From Vibrio vulnificus NBRC 15645 = ATCC 27562 (GTDB lineage Bacteria > Pseudomonadota > Gammaproteobacteria > Enterobacterales > Vibrionaceae), in NCBI RefSeq assembly GCF_002224265.1, contig NZ_CP012882.1:1488001-1552000 (forward strand): a stretch of DNA of 64,000 bases, in the 5' to 3' direction. Positions 18,413 through 28,387 of the stretch are shown here, piece by piece. Position 1 is the first letter of the stretch, and each line of letters opens with the position of its first letter. The translations under genes were made by a program, and so were the position numbers. A model generated the notes under the pieces. The model did no database searches. It saw nothing but the letters and a program-made list of their open reading frames with translations, and was not told where the DNA came from.

Positions 18413-21325
18413 CTATTGAACCAAGTTCTTCAGTGCGTGATAACTTAGCTCAACGCACTCTTCCAACGCTTCTTTTTCGTTGAGATAGAGGCTGATTGGT
18501 GAAGAGTGGGTTTCAATTGTTTTGCACAGCGTCATTAACTTATTTAGACCCAAACTGCCTGCACTGCCCTTAAGTTTGTGGGCTAGCCCTTTAACTTGCG
18601 CTTCATTCGCTTCATTGGCAGCGCTCACTAAGGCTTGAAGAATTTCATCGCTGCTGCTTTTGAACAGTTCGATGATTTGTCGCATTTTGTCAGCACCAAG
18701 CACCTCCATATCGGAAAGCACCACTTGAGGATCCATCAGATTGCTATTCTGAGATTGAGCAATGCTTGAGCAAACGTCACCGCTCGTTGCCGTGTCTTGA
18801 CTTTCTACGCACACCAGTACTTTTCCTTCTAACATTTTTTGAATCAGCGCTGAAAGCGCTTCTTTTTCCAGTGGTTTTGCAAGGAAACCGTCAAATCCTG
18901 AGGCTAAATAGCTCTCCACTTCCTCATTAAATACGTGAGCAGAAACCGCAACCATAGGTGTTTTTCTCTCACTTGATTGCTCTTGCTGCTTTAAACGTTG
19001 GATCAAATCCGTTCCATTACAATCAGGCAGATTGATATCAACTAACGCAATATCAAATGACTGCTGCTCAAACAACATTTGTGCTTCTGCACCATCTTCC
19101 GCCATTACCACGGTATGACCCAAGCTACTGAGAAACCCTTCCGCAACAATACGGTTCACAGCGTTGTCTTCAACCAATAGGATCGTCGCTTGTCGGTTTT
19201 CAGTTTCGAGCGGACAAACAACGGGCTCAACGGCATCGCAAGGCGTCAAAGGCACGGTGAACCAAAAACGACTGCCTTCTCCCTCTTCCGACGTCATTTC
19301 CATCTGCCCACCCATGGCTTGAATGATGCGGCGACTGATCGCCAAACCCAACCCTGTACCACCCGCGGCTTTTTGCCCACCACTGGCTTGGGTAAAGGCA
19401 TCAAAAAGGGTCGCCTGCTCTTGTTGAGCAATGCCGATACCAGTGTCAGTGACTTCAAACTGCACCACATTCTCCTGCTCAAGATCGAGGCTAACGTAAA
19501 TATCCACCGCACCTTGATGAGTAAATTTAATCGCATTACCAACAAGATTGTTGAGCACTTGACTGATGCGTGTGACATCGCCACGCCAATAATGGTTAAC
19601 ATCACTCTCGATATGATAGGAGAAGGTCAGCGATTTCTCGGCGGCTCGGCTTTGCATCAGTTGGAAAGTGTCTTCCACCATTTGATGCAACTCGAAGGCG
19701 GATTCTCTAATCTCAAGATGCCCAGCTTCAATTTTGGAGTAATCTAAAACATCGTTCAAAATGGCCAGGAGATTTTTACCACTGCGATTGATGATATCGG
19801 CATAACGCTTTTGCAACGGATTCAGACCGGAGTCCATCAATAAGCGAGCGGTACCCAGTACGCCGTTCATTGGCGTGCGAATTTCATGGCTCATCGTGGC
19901 CAAAAATGCCGATTTCGCTCGGTTTGCTTGTTCTGCTAATGAACGCGCTTTGGCGTGATTGAGCACTTCGTGATTGAGTTTCTCATTGGTCAGTTGTAAC
20001 TGACGCGTGCGCTCAGTTACAAGCTCTTCTAAGTGTTCTTTGTGCTCTTGAAGCTCTTTTTTCGCTTTGGCTTCCCCTTCAGCAACGATTTTCAGTGCTT
20101 GAGCCGTGTTCCTTGCCGTGATGATCGCCTGCCCCATATGCGCCAGCTCGTCATTGCCCCGAACTTGAAGCTCAATATCGAGATTGCCTTGGGCTACTTG
20201 CAACAACGCCGCCGAATATTCCGTTAAACGCGTCACCACAGAAACATAAACCACTCGCCAAACAATCACGATGGCGACGATGAGGCCAGCGAGTGAAATC
20301 ACCGTTAGAATGAGCTGCGCTAAGTTCAGTGTGCGTGTTAGCTCCGACACGGCTTTTGTCGTGGTCTGATTTGAGTCGTCCACAAGCTTATTGACGGTAC
20401 CGTTGAGCTCAGAAAAAAGCGCGAGGTTTTGCTGCATAAGCTTCTGGGATTCTAGGTTATTTTGGTATTGTTGCCCAAGGATGTTAAACACGACTTGGCG
20501 CTTGCCCAACTCAGTAAGTAAGTTGGACATTTGCGCAGAGCGAGTAGGATCTTCCACCGCTTGAACTCGGCGAACCATGATTTTGAGGTTGGCATCAAAC
20601 TCATTACGCACATCATGAATGCGATCAATATTGGAAAGTGTACGTGCTTCTTCGATCTGGTTGAGCATTTTGAATGCGAGCAGATGCAGCTCATGCAATC
20701 GTTCGGAAAGATCAAGGTCAACCTCCACCAAGGCATCAAGCGCTTGGTAAGCTTGAGGAATTTTGTTTGACTCCAATAAGTCATAGATATGTGTCACATT
20801 CGCAACCGCAATGGTGCTGGTATTGAGCACTTGAGTGCGCGTCAGTTGTTCAAGCTCTTCGCTGAGCAGACGCATCTCTTCAACTCGGCTATCAATCTCT
20901 TTTGCTAACCACAGTTTTTTCTCCACTGATACGCCTAAGTCGGCCAAGTTATCAATCACACTTTGCACATGAGTTTCGAGCCGCTCCAACAGTAGCGGAT
21001 CAAACGACTCTCCACCGCCAAGCGCTTTAATATGTGAAAGTAGCGACTCCAACTGAGAAAAAAGTTCTTTCCCTGACTGTTTTCGCTCCACTTCATTTTT
21101 GGCGTTTGATAAGGTTTGGACCGATGCAATAATACGCGAGCTGAGCTCAGAGACTTGTCTTGCTTCAATCATGGCGGGAATAGCCGTATCAACGACATTG
21201 CGCTCTGTTTTTGCCACGAACGAAAAACCCGATACACCAATTAACGCTGATAACATCACCAACATTGCCATGGCGATGAACGAGAGTAACAACTTCCGGC
21301 CGATACTCGCTGTTGCTAATAACAT
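18413..21325 (-). CDS. torS: TorS-type hybrid sensor histidine kinase
   Basis: 970 residues from ATG 21323-21325. Order: membrane helix, a long helical periplasmic sensor (about 45-330), second membrane helix, HAMP, HisKA with MSHEIRTP (about 477), ATPase (GGTGLGLAISRR), receiver (phospho-Asp in LVDINLPDCNG, about 764) and HPt (LAHKLKGSAGSLG, about 914). This is the tripartite TorS plan, and the sensor region follows E. coli TorS (AIPAMIEARQVSE, IYDLLESN). Together with periplasmic TorT it senses TMAO and phosphorylates TorR. torT is divergent next door. torR and torCAD are not in this window. Confidence 0.92.
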   Translation of the reverse strand: MLLATASIGRKLLLSFIAMAMLVMLSALIGVSGFSFVAKTERNVVDTAIPAMIEARQVSELSSRIIASVQTLSNAKNEVERKQSGKELFSQLESLLSHIKALGGGESFDPLLLERLETHVQSVIDNLADLGVSVEKKLWLAKEIDSRVEEMRLLSEELEQLTRTQVLNTSTIAVANVTHIYDLLESNKIPQAYQALDALVEVDLDLSERLHELHLLAFKMLNQIEEARTLSNIDRIHDVRNEFDANLKIMVRRVQAVEDPTRSAQMSNLLTELGKRQVVFNILGQQYQNNLESQKLMQQNLALFSELNGTVNKLVDDSNQTTTKAVSELTRTLNLAQLILTVISLAGLIVAIVIVWRVVYVSVVTRLTEYSAALLQVAQGNLDIELQVRGNDELAHMGQAIITARNTAQALKIVAEGEAKAKKELQEHKEHLEELVTERTRQLQLTNEKLNHEVLNHAKARSLAEQANRAKSAFLATMSHEIRTPMNGVLGTARLLMDSGLNPLQKRYADIINRSGKNLLAILNDVLDYSKIEAGHLEIRESAFELHQMVEDTFQLMQSRAAEKSLTFSYHIESDVNHYWRGDVTRISQVLNNLVGNAIKFTHQGAVDIYVSLDLEQENVVQFEVTDTGIGIAQQEQATLFDAFTQASGGQKAAGGTGLGLAISRRIIQAMGGQMEMTSEEGEGSRFWFTVPLTPCDAVEPVVCPLETENRQATILLVEDNAVNRIVAEGFLSSLGHTVVMAEDGAEAQMLFEQQSFDIALVDINLPDCNGTDLIQRLKQQEQSSERKTPMVAVSAHVFNEEVESYLASGFDGFLAKPLEKEALSALIQKMLEGKVLVCVESQDTATSGDVCSSIAQSQNSNLMDPQVVLSDMEVLGADKMRQIIELFKSSSDEILQALVSAANEANEAQVKGLAHKLKGSAGSLGLNKLMTLCKTIETHSSPISLYLNEKEALEECVELSYHALKNLVQ

Positions 21326-21435
21326 ATTTTTCTTAACCTTACACAACGGCAAACAGCAGATCAGCATTGGTTCGCCGGGGAGAATACGCTATATTCTGCT
21401 ACGTAACTTCCAACGATGCCAATGAACCTTGCTGC

Positions 21436-22449
21436 ATGTTAAAGACTAAGCACACTTTTTCGCACTGTTTGCGCAAAACTTTACCACTTTCCCTTCCAAT
21501 TCTATTTTCTACCCCTGTTTATGCGGCGGAAAAACTCTGTGCGATTTATCCACATTTAAAAGACTCTTACTGGCTTTCTGTCAATTATGGCATGGTGTCT
21601 GAAGCGGAGAAGCAAAAGGTCAATCTACGCGTGTTAGAAGCGGGAGGCTACCCAAACACTGCCAAACAGCAGCAACAACTGATGCTATGCAGCAAATGGG
21701 GGGCGGATGCTATCTTGCTTGGTACCGTCGACCCCATGGCGTTTAACGAAAACTTGCAACAGTGGACAGGCAGTATTCCCGTTTTCGCAACTGTAAACCA
21801 ATTGGAGCTCGATGAAACGCAAAGTAAGAATCTGAAAGGCACCGTCGGCGTGGATTGGTATTGGATGGGTCATCAAGCGGGTCAATACTTGGCACAGAAA
21901 CATCCTGCTGGCTCAGGAACCAAAAATGTCGTGTTATTGTTAGGCCCCAAAAGCAGTGGTGGGACCAAGCCCGTCGATAAAGGCTTTAGAGATGCCATTA
22001 AGGGCAGTGATATCCATATCATGGAGAGTTTCTGGGCGGATAACGACAAAGAGTTACAACGTAACTTAGTACAGCAAGCGATCGACACACCCGATGTTGA
22101 TTATCTCGTTGGCAGTGCGGTGGCAATGGAAGCAGCGATCAGCGAACTACGTAGCGCCAATAAAACAGGCCAGATTGGTTTGATTTCAACTTACCTCAGC
22201 CATGGCATTTATCGTGGCCTATTACGCAATAAAATTGAGTTTGCTCCGACGGACCAAATGGTGCTGCAAGGGCGCTTATCGGTGGATCAAGCGGTCAACT
22301 ATTTACGTCATAAGCCATATCAGATTCACAGCTCACCAACCATTGAGCCTCTAACACCAAACACGCTGAACTTCTCAACTATTGAAGACTCTTTATCGCC
22401 ATCCGAATACAGGCCAATTTTTGACGTCAAAGCAGTTGAATCTCAGTGA
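21436..22449 (+). CDS. torT: TMAO-binding periplasmic protein TorT
   Basis: 337 residues from ATG 21436, giving a signal peptide ending at VYAAEK; an upstream TTG frame from 21367 is less likely. The mature N-terminus (LCAIYPHLKDSYWLSVNYGM, then LEAGGY and CSKWGADAILLG) is unmistakably TorT, a periplasmic-binding-protein fold. It presents TMAO to the periplasmic domain of TorS. It is divergent from torS with a short shared promoter region. Confidence 0.93.
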   Translation: MLKTKHTFSHCLRKTLPLSLPILFSTPVYAAEKLCAIYPHLKDSYWLSVNYGMVSEAEKQKVNLRVLEAGGYPNTAKQQQQLMLCSKWGADAILLGTVDPMAFNENLQQWTGSIPVFATVNQLELDETQSKNLKGTVGVDWYWMGHQAGQYLAQKHPAGSGTKNVVLLLGPKSSGGTKPVDKGFRDAIKGSDIHIMESFWADNDKELQRNLVQQAIDTPDVDYLVGSAVAMEAAISELRSANKTGQIGLISTYLSHGIYRGLLRNKIEFAPTDQMVLQGRLSVDQAVNYLRHKPYQIHSSPTIEPLTPNTLNFSTIEDSLSPSEYRPIFDVKAVESQ

Positions 22450-22505
22450 CGATTTATGCTTAATTATTTTCGAACCGAATCAGGTAACCATAACGGAAAC
22501 ATTTG

Positions 22506-22961
22506 ATGCAAAAAACAACTCGCACGATGCCAGCGCATAAACACATTGCATTGGTTGCACACGATAACTATAAGCCTGAGCTGCTACGCTGGGTAAAAGA
22601 GAACAAAGAAAAATTGCAGAGCCACTTCTTGTATGCCACAGGGACAACTGGCCACATGCTTAGTCGCGAAACCGGGCTTGCGATTAAAAGTATGATCAGC
22701 GGCCCAATGGGCGGTGACCAACAGCTTGGCGCTTTAATCTCAGAAGGCAAGATCGATATGCTGATTTTCTTCTGGGATCCACTGAATGCGGTACCACATG
22801 ATCCGGATGTAAAAGCGCTGCTGCGCATCGCCAGTGTATGGAATATTCCAGTGGCAACCAACCGTGCAACGGCAAAATTCCTTTTTGAATCGCCATTGTT
22901 GAATGAAGAAGTTAACGTCGAAATACCTGATTACCAAGCCTATTTGGCAGGCCGCACCTAA
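22506..22961 (+). CDS. mgsA: Methylglyoxal synthase
   Basis: 151 residues. Contains the phosphate-binding GTTGH segment, the catalytic Asp in [13 protein letters not shown] and [20 protein letters not shown], all typical of MgsA. It converts dihydroxyacetone phosphate to methylglyoxal, a bypass that relieves sugar-phosphate stress. ATG 22506 is preceded by GGAAACAT. Near helD and yccS, as in E. coli. Confidence 0.95.
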   Translation: MQKTTRTMPAHKHIALVAHDNYKPELLRWVKENKEKLQSHFLYATGTTGHMLSRETGLAIKSMISGPMGGDQQLGALISEGKIDMLIFFWDPLNAVPHDPDVKALLRIASVWNIPVATNRATAKFLFESPLLNEEVNVEIPDYQAYLAGRT

Positions 22962-23024
22962 TTCTTCTTTCTGAGTGCCTCAACAATCACCACCGCTAAA
23001 ATCGGTGGTTTTGGGATGACAATA

Positions 23025-23055
23025 AAAATGCCAGCAACTCAGTTGCTGGCATTTT
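23025..23055. terminator. Bidirectional terminator between mgsA and helD
   Basis: AAAATGCCAGCAACT, one-base centre, AGTTGCTGGCATTTT followed by TATTTG: a strong stem with A and T tracts on both sides, between convergent genes. A weaker hairpin (ACCACCGCTAAAATCGGTGGT) lies just before it. Confidence 0.9.
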
Positions 23056-23099
23056 TATTTGTTCTTTCGCGCTGAGTTTACCTTCGCGACCAGACTTAT

Positions 23100-25172
23100 C
23101 TAGCTGTTGTGTTTCACCACTGGGTAGTCGTTTTCCAACAGCTCCTGAACAAATCCGGAACCTGCACCACTGTGTGTGATCCAAACCTTCTCTTTGGCGC
23201 GAGTTAACGCCACATAAAACAAGCGTCTCTCATCGGCATACGCAAAGGTGTCTGAAGATTGAGTTAGTGCGCCATCAACATGCAGCTGTTTTTTCTTGGC
23301 AGGGAACTGCCCTTCATCAACGCAAAGAATAATCACGTAATCCGCTTCTTTGCCCTTACTGGCGTGGCAAGTCATGAAGTTGAGCGACAGGTTTTTGAAG
23401 CGTTTGACCCAATCATCATAAAGGTCCGGCTTGTGATAGTGATTGCGACCAAGTAGCAGCACTGATTTCTGCTTGTCCGACTTTCTATCCAACTGATCGA
23501 GGATCTTTTCTACCGAGTTACTTGGCGCTGTGTGTACTGCTTTTTGTTTCTGCTGTTTGTGACTCTGCAGCGTTTTCACCAGTTGTCGTGGATTCGCCTG
23601 AATAAATCGATTCGCCACCTCTCCAATCATATTATTAAAACGATAAGTGGTATCAAGGTGATGCACCGTTGAGTGCTCAAAGCGCTGTTGGAAACCCGTG
23701 GTTAAATCAACATCCGCCCCAGCAAACTGATAAATCGCCTGCCAGTCATCACCGACGGCAAACAGAGAGGCGCCTGGCTGCTGATGGGTTGTCTCGCATA
23801 GCGCTTCAACCAAGGCAAGCCGATCGGGTGAAATGTCCTGATATTCGTCGACCATAATGAAACGCCAAGGAGAGACAAACTTCCCTTCTTTGACGTATTT
23901 CGTTGCACGACTGATCATGGTTGGAAAATCGATCTGCTCGGTCTCTTTCAGCATTTTTTGCCATGCGCTGAAGCATGGCCAACACAGTGACAGTTCGCTG
24001 TTCAAACGCGTGTAGTCTGGTAATTCGACCAAACGCTCTTGGATCTCTTTCTTACTAAAACCTAGTGACGCAAATTGAGTCAGCTGCCTGTCCAGCCAAG
24101 CAATCAACTTGGGGTTTTCTGATTGGCTGCCCAACTCATCGTCCCCTGTGAGGTAGGCAATCGGCCATTTGGTTAAATGTTTTTGCCAACGCTTGAAGTT
24201 AGTTGGGGTCATCCAATGCTTTTTCAGCCAATCCACACACCATGCTTGACGCAATTTGTCATCCAAAGCGATGGGAGAAATCTCAACAGGCTTACTTTCC
24301 ACTTGATGAATGATCGACAAGCCTAACTGATGGAAAGTAGACACACTGGTGTTTTGCGCGGCAAGTCCTATTTTATCCACCAAGCGCTGTTTCAGCTCCT
24401 GAGCAGCATCACGACCAAACGCCAACAACAGCATTTGTTCATCTGTCGCTTGATGGCTTTGTAATAAATACGCCACCCGGGCGGTCAACACGCTGGTTTT
24501 CCCTGAACCTGCCCCAGCCAAGACGAGATTGTGATCATCATTCAGCAACACCGCATGTTGCTGAGAAACATTGAGCGGCGAAGATTCGATTTGATTGAAC
24601 AACACTTCCCAATTTTGCCTTTCCTGTTCAAGCCAAGACAAATTGCGCAGTTGAATCGCTTGCTCTCCATCAAGTAGCCAGCTTTCCATCGCAGCCACCC
24701 GTTCTGGCAGTCGCTGTTTCGCTTCATCAAGCGTCATGTTCATCTCTTTTAATTGACCATGAACATCGCGAACCCAAGTGTCTACGGTTGAATGCGGTAA
24801 ATAAGCCGGTAAATAGATTAAACGGTGTAACCCGTCTTCCCAAATCGGCAAATACTGACTCAATTGGCGACATTGCTGATCGTGCCACTGTTGATATTGC
24901 TCCACCGCATTCCGAGCAAATTGTTTGCACTCTGGCCATGGAAGACCTTGTACCAGCCAGCTCTGCTGCTTACCTTCGACCGGATGCGCAAAAAACTGCA
25001 ACGCCCCCCAAAACAAGCCTCGTTTTACGTGAATCTCACCATTCCAAACCGTAAATGGAATGTGCTCCTCGCTTCCGACCGATACCAAGAGGAGAGACTG
25101 ACCTTGCAATTCGACATGGTGATACTCTTTTTGGATAAAAAACTGGGCGGTTTTATTGGCCGTTAGCAGCAT
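23100..25172 (-). CDS. helD: DNA helicase IV (UvrD/Rep superfamily)
   Basis: 690 residues, close to E. coli HelD (684). A helicase-IV-specific N-terminal region (KRGLFWGALQF) precedes the Walker A LAGAGSGKTSV (about residue 219), LLLAFGRDAAQEL, Walker B DEYQDISP, GDDWQAIYQFAGA, and the motif VI VALTRAKEKVW. A 3'-5' SF1 helicase in DNA repair and recombination. It converges on mgsA and is divergent from yccS. Confidence 0.94.
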   Translation of the reverse strand: MLLTANKTAQFFIQKEYHHVELQGQSLLLVSVGSEEHIPFTVWNGEIHVKRGLFWGALQFFAHPVEGKQQSWLVQGLPWPECKQFARNAVEQYQQWHDQQCRQLSQYLPIWEDGLHRLIYLPAYLPHSTVDTWVRDVHGQLKEMNMTLDEAKQRLPERVAAMESWLLDGEQAIQLRNLSWLEQERQNWEVLFNQIESSPLNVSQQHAVLLNDDHNLVLAGAGSGKTSVLTARVAYLLQSHQATDEQMLLLAFGRDAAQELKQRLVDKIGLAAQNTSVSTFHQLGLSIIHQVESKPVEISPIALDDKLRQAWCVDWLKKHWMTPTNFKRWQKHLTKWPIAYLTGDDELGSQSENPKLIAWLDRQLTQFASLGFSKKEIQERLVELPDYTRLNSELSLCWPCFSAWQKMLKETEQIDFPTMISRATKYVKEGKFVSPWRFIMVDEYQDISPDRLALVEALCETTHQQPGASLFAVGDDWQAIYQFAGADVDLTTGFQQRFEHSTVHHLDTTYRFNNMIGEVANRFIQANPRQLVKTLQSHKQQKQKAVHTAPSNSVEKILDQLDRKSDKQKSVLLLGRNHYHKPDLYDDWVKRFKNLSLNFMTCHASKGKEADYVIILCVDEGQFPAKKKQLHVDGALTQSSDTFAYADERRLFYVALTRAKEKVWITHSGAGSGFVQELLENDYPVVKHNS

Positions 25173-25380
25173 GGATTCATTTCTCTTGCTTCTGAAATCA
25201 AGGGTTTCAGGGTTATACCATTTTGTAACTGGAAAATGTAGCCATTAATCCCTATCAAGCAGCAGCGAGTGGAGAAATACTAAGCAGGCAAAACTTTTTA
25301 TGTGTTCAAGTCATATTGTTAATGTTGGTTTCTGCTACACTGCCGAATAACTCGTTCATGCTTATTTACACAGGAAAACC

Positions 25381-27534
25381 GTGAACTTACGTTTCAAACT
25401 CCGTCACTTTTGGGCCAATAAAACCATTAGCTATAGTGTATTGATCCTCATCACTTTGCTCGGTGTTGTCGTACCAGCTTGGTACTACGAACAAAATACC
25501 TTGATCACGCCTTTAATCCTCGGTGTTATTGCCGCCGCTTTGGCGGAAAGTGATGACAGTTTTAGCGGCAGAATAAAAGCCGTGTTGCTCACGTTTATCT
25601 GTTTTGCTATCGCGGCTTTTTCGATTGAGCTTCTCTTTAATACACCATGGCTCTTTGCTATTGGGCTCTTTGTTTCTACCTTTGGCTTTATTATGTTGGG
25701 CGCAGTTGGCCCTAAATACGCCAGCATCGCCTTTGGCTCTTTGCTTATCGCAATCTATGCCATGCTCGGAGCACACCAGAGTGTCAATATTTGGTTTCAG
25801 CCATTATTGCTACTCTCAGGCGCCGCATGGTACTACTTTATGTCGATGGTTTGGCAAATCCTCTGGCCCATGCAGCCAGTCCAGCAAAGCCTAGCCAACG
25901 TTTTTCACCAGTTGGCCAATTATCTTGATGCAAAGGCGCAACTCTTCCATCCCGTAACCAACATGACACCTCAACCGATGCGCATTAACGCCGCAAGCCT
26001 CAATGCCCGGACGGTTAATGCACTCAATAACTGTAAACAGACGTTGCTGAGCCGCTCGAAACGAGGTCATATTGATGGGCCAAGTGACCGCTTCCTTAAT
26101 ATTTACTTTATTGCGCAGGATATTCACGAGCGAGTCAGCTCGAGCCATTACCGCTATCAAGATCTTGCTGTGCAGTTCGAGCGGTCAGATATTTTGTTCC
26201 GCTTTAAGTATTTGCTTGAGGCGCAAGCGACCGCCTGTCGAGAAATTGCCGAATCGTTGCGCTTAGGCAACGAGTATAACCACGCGTCTCACTCCATTCT
26301 GGCTTTGGCAGAGCTACAAAACGCATTGAGCTACCTCCAAGAGCAAAAAAATCCAAAATGGTCTCATCTTCTCGGCCAACTTAACTACTTGTTCAATAAC
26401 CTCGCTACCGTTGAAAAGCAGTTTAATAACATCAGTAATCCTGATGCGGAAAAATTGGAAGAAAATTTGCTGGACGATACGAATCCGCATACTCTTAAAG
26501 CCATGTTTCAGCGCATTCGGGCCAACTTCAACAAAGACTCGATGCTGTTTCGTCACGCCATTCGTATGGCGATAGCATTGACTGCCGGTTATGGCGTGAT
26601 CTATGGATTCGAGATTGAAAGAGGCTATTGGATCCTATTAACCACTTTGTTTGTTTGCCAACCAAACTACAGCGCAACAAAACAAAAGCTGGTTGCACGT
26701 ATTGCAGGCACTTTTGCTGGCTTACTTATCGGTGTTCCCCTACTCACGTTTTTCCCATCGCAAGAAAGCCAATTGGTGTTTATCGTCCTCTCTGGCGTGC
26801 TCTTTTTTGCCTTTAGGATTAATAACTACGGATTTGCGACTGGTTTCATCACCCTACTCGTGCTCTTTTGCTTCAACCAGTTGGGCGAAGGTTATGCGGT
26901 CGTATTGCCTCGGTTGGCCGATACGCTCATCGGTTGTGCACTTGCCGTTGCTGCTGTGGTTTTGATTCTGCCTGACTGGCAGTCTCGTCGCTTACACAAA
27001 GTGATGTCTGATGCGATAGACGCCAACAAGCAGTACTTACTGCAAATCATTGGTCAGTACCGGATTGGTAAAAAAGATAGCCTCGCTTATCGTATCGCAC
27101 GTCGCGATGCGCATAACCAAGATGCCAATCTTTCGTCTGCGATCAGTAACATGCTGATCGAGCCTGGGAAGTATCAGACAGCGGTCGATGAGAGCTTCCG
27201 TTTTCTCACACTTAATCATGCCATGCTAAGCTACATCTCTGCCCTTGGAGCTCACCGCACTCGCTTGGATGACGAATCCACACATCAATTGGTACTCGAC
27301 GCGCACCGAACAATCCACCAGCACTTAGAGACGCTTCAATCTCAGTTGTACAATCGTTGTGATGATTGTGATGTCGACACAAGTAACGCCGCGGACTTGG
27401 AAAAGCGATTGAGTGAATGGCGTGAAGATGACGAAGGCAGTGCTCGCATGGTACTTCAACAACTGCACTTAATTTATCGAATGATGCCAGAGTTACACTC
27501 ATTAGCCAGTAAGCTTGCAGTACGCACGCAGTAA
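25381..27534 (+). CDS. yccS: Inner-membrane protein YccS (FUSC family)
   Basis: 717 residues, with two blocks of membrane helices (about 15-150 and 395-530), each followed by a soluble helical domain, the YccS/YhfK plan. GTG start 25381 follows CAGGAAAACC. The family resembles efflux proteins of the aromatic-acid exporter type, but its substrate is not established. Same neighbourhood as in E. coli (helD, mgsA). Confidence 0.9.
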   Translation: MNLRFKLRHFWANKTISYSVLILITLLGVVVPAWYYEQNTLITPLILGVIAAALAESDDSFSGRIKAVLLTFICFAIAAFSIELLFNTPWLFAIGLFVSTFGFIMLGAVGPKYASIAFGSLLIAIYAMLGAHQSVNIWFQPLLLLSGAAWYYFMSMVWQILWPMQPVQQSLANVFHQLANYLDAKAQLFHPVTNMTPQPMRINAASLNARTVNALNNCKQTLLSRSKRGHIDGPSDRFLNIYFIAQDIHERVSSSHYRYQDLAVQFERSDILFRFKYLLEAQATACREIAESLRLGNEYNHASHSILALAELQNALSYLQEQKNPKWSHLLGQLNYLFNNLATVEKQFNNISNPDAEKLEENLLDDTNPHTLKAMFQRIRANFNKDSMLFRHAIRMAIALTAGYGVIYGFEIERGYWILLTTLFVCQPNYSATKQKLVARIAGTFAGLLIGVPLLTFFPSQESQLVFIVLSGVLFFAFRINNYGFATGFITLLVLFCFNQLGEGYAVVLPRLADTLIGCALAVAAVVLILPDWQSRRLHKVMSDAIDANKQYLLQIIGQYRIGKKDSLAYRIARRDAHNQDANLSSAISNMLIEPGKYQTAVDESFRFLTLNHAMLSYISALGAHRTRLDDESTHQLVLDAHRTIHQHLETLQSQLYNRCDDCDVDTSNAADLEKRLSEWREDDEGSARMVLQQLHLIYRMMPELHSLASKLAVRTQ

Positions 27535-27557
27535 CCAAACATTCCACTTCATTTTTC

Positions 27558-27591
27558 GGTGATAAACGGCCTATTAGCGCCGTTTATCACC
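27558..27591 (+). terminator. Terminator after yccS
   Basis: GGTGATAAACGGC / GCCGTTTATCACC, 13-bp perfect stem with an 8-base loop, followed by TTTC only. Strong hairpin, weak T-tract. Confidence 0.7.
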
Positions 27592-27694
27592 TTTCAACCA
27601 CGCCCATTCTATACCGTCCAGTTTTACCGTGCCCTGACATTTTCCGGACAATAAAACAGCGTTCATCCAGTACATTGCTCATTATTCACTCGTT

Positions 27695-27916
27695 GTGATG
27701 GACAACACCGTAATGAATGATGAGCAAAAAAAACGATACAGATCGGTGATTAACATGAAACAAACTGATTTCGAAAGATTGCGTGACGAGCTTAAAAGGC
27801 TGTCTCCTCTTCAGTTACAACATTTGCAAGGCGACATTCAACTTGCCTTGCTAAAGAAGGACAATGACATTCTAAGCCTTGAAGAGCGTGATGCATTGGC
27901 TAAGTTATTTGTTTAA
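27695..27916 (+). CDS. Small hypothetical protein
   Basis: Up to 73 residues; in-frame starts are GTG 27695, ATG 27698, ATG 27713 and ATG 27755, none with a strong RBS. The best-looking core is MKQTDFERLRDELKRLSPLQ... (from 27755, 53 residues), a helical, charged, soluble protein ending LEERDALAKLFV. No family recognised. Confidence 0.6.
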   Translation: MMDNTVMNDEQKKRYRSVINMKQTDFERLRDELKRLSPLQLQHLQGDIQLALLKKDNDILSLEERDALAKLFV

Positions 27917-28011
27917 GAAGAGATTATCTAAACACGATTTTGCTAGCATAGTTGCCACCATTGTCAAATCCAACTATGCTTAAGACAGGTTAATTAGCGA
28001 GCGTTTTAACC

Positions 28012-28308
28012 ATGCCAATTTCAGGAGTTCAATCCGGTTATCAACTCATTCAGCAATCCAGTAAGATGGCTGAAGAGGCAGCGTTGGAAGTGAACCAAGC
28101 AAACGGAAATCCTACCTCTAATGAGCTCGCTTTTAATCGTGTCGAATTTGATCGTCAACCTGAAGAAAAAACCACTCAAGCACCACCCACAGATCACAAC
28201 GAAGCTTTGATGAAACTGAGCCAAGCCAGTAGTTATAACCGTATTGGTGCGAGCGTTATTGAACGAAACAACGATGTGATTGGTAGCCTATTGGATATCC
28301 AAGTGTGA
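28012..28308 (+). CDS. Small hypothetical protein
   Basis: 98 residues, soluble, polar, with no signal peptide or cysteine. The C-terminal part (MKLSQASSYNRIGASVIERN, then DVIGSLLDIQV) looks like an amphipathic helix of the type that packs in extended helical assemblies. The RBS is poor. Function unknown. Confidence 0.65.
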   Translation: MPISGVQSGYQLIQQSSKMAEEAALEVNQANGNPTSNELAFNRVEFDRQPEEKTTQAPPTDHNEALMKLSQASSYNRIGASVIERNNDVIGSLLDIQV

Positions 28309-28387
28309 CCATTTGTTACGCTTACCACCTTGTTTACTCTCCCTGATTCAGTAGAATCGACGCTTCCTTTTTCTTGCTGACAGACTT

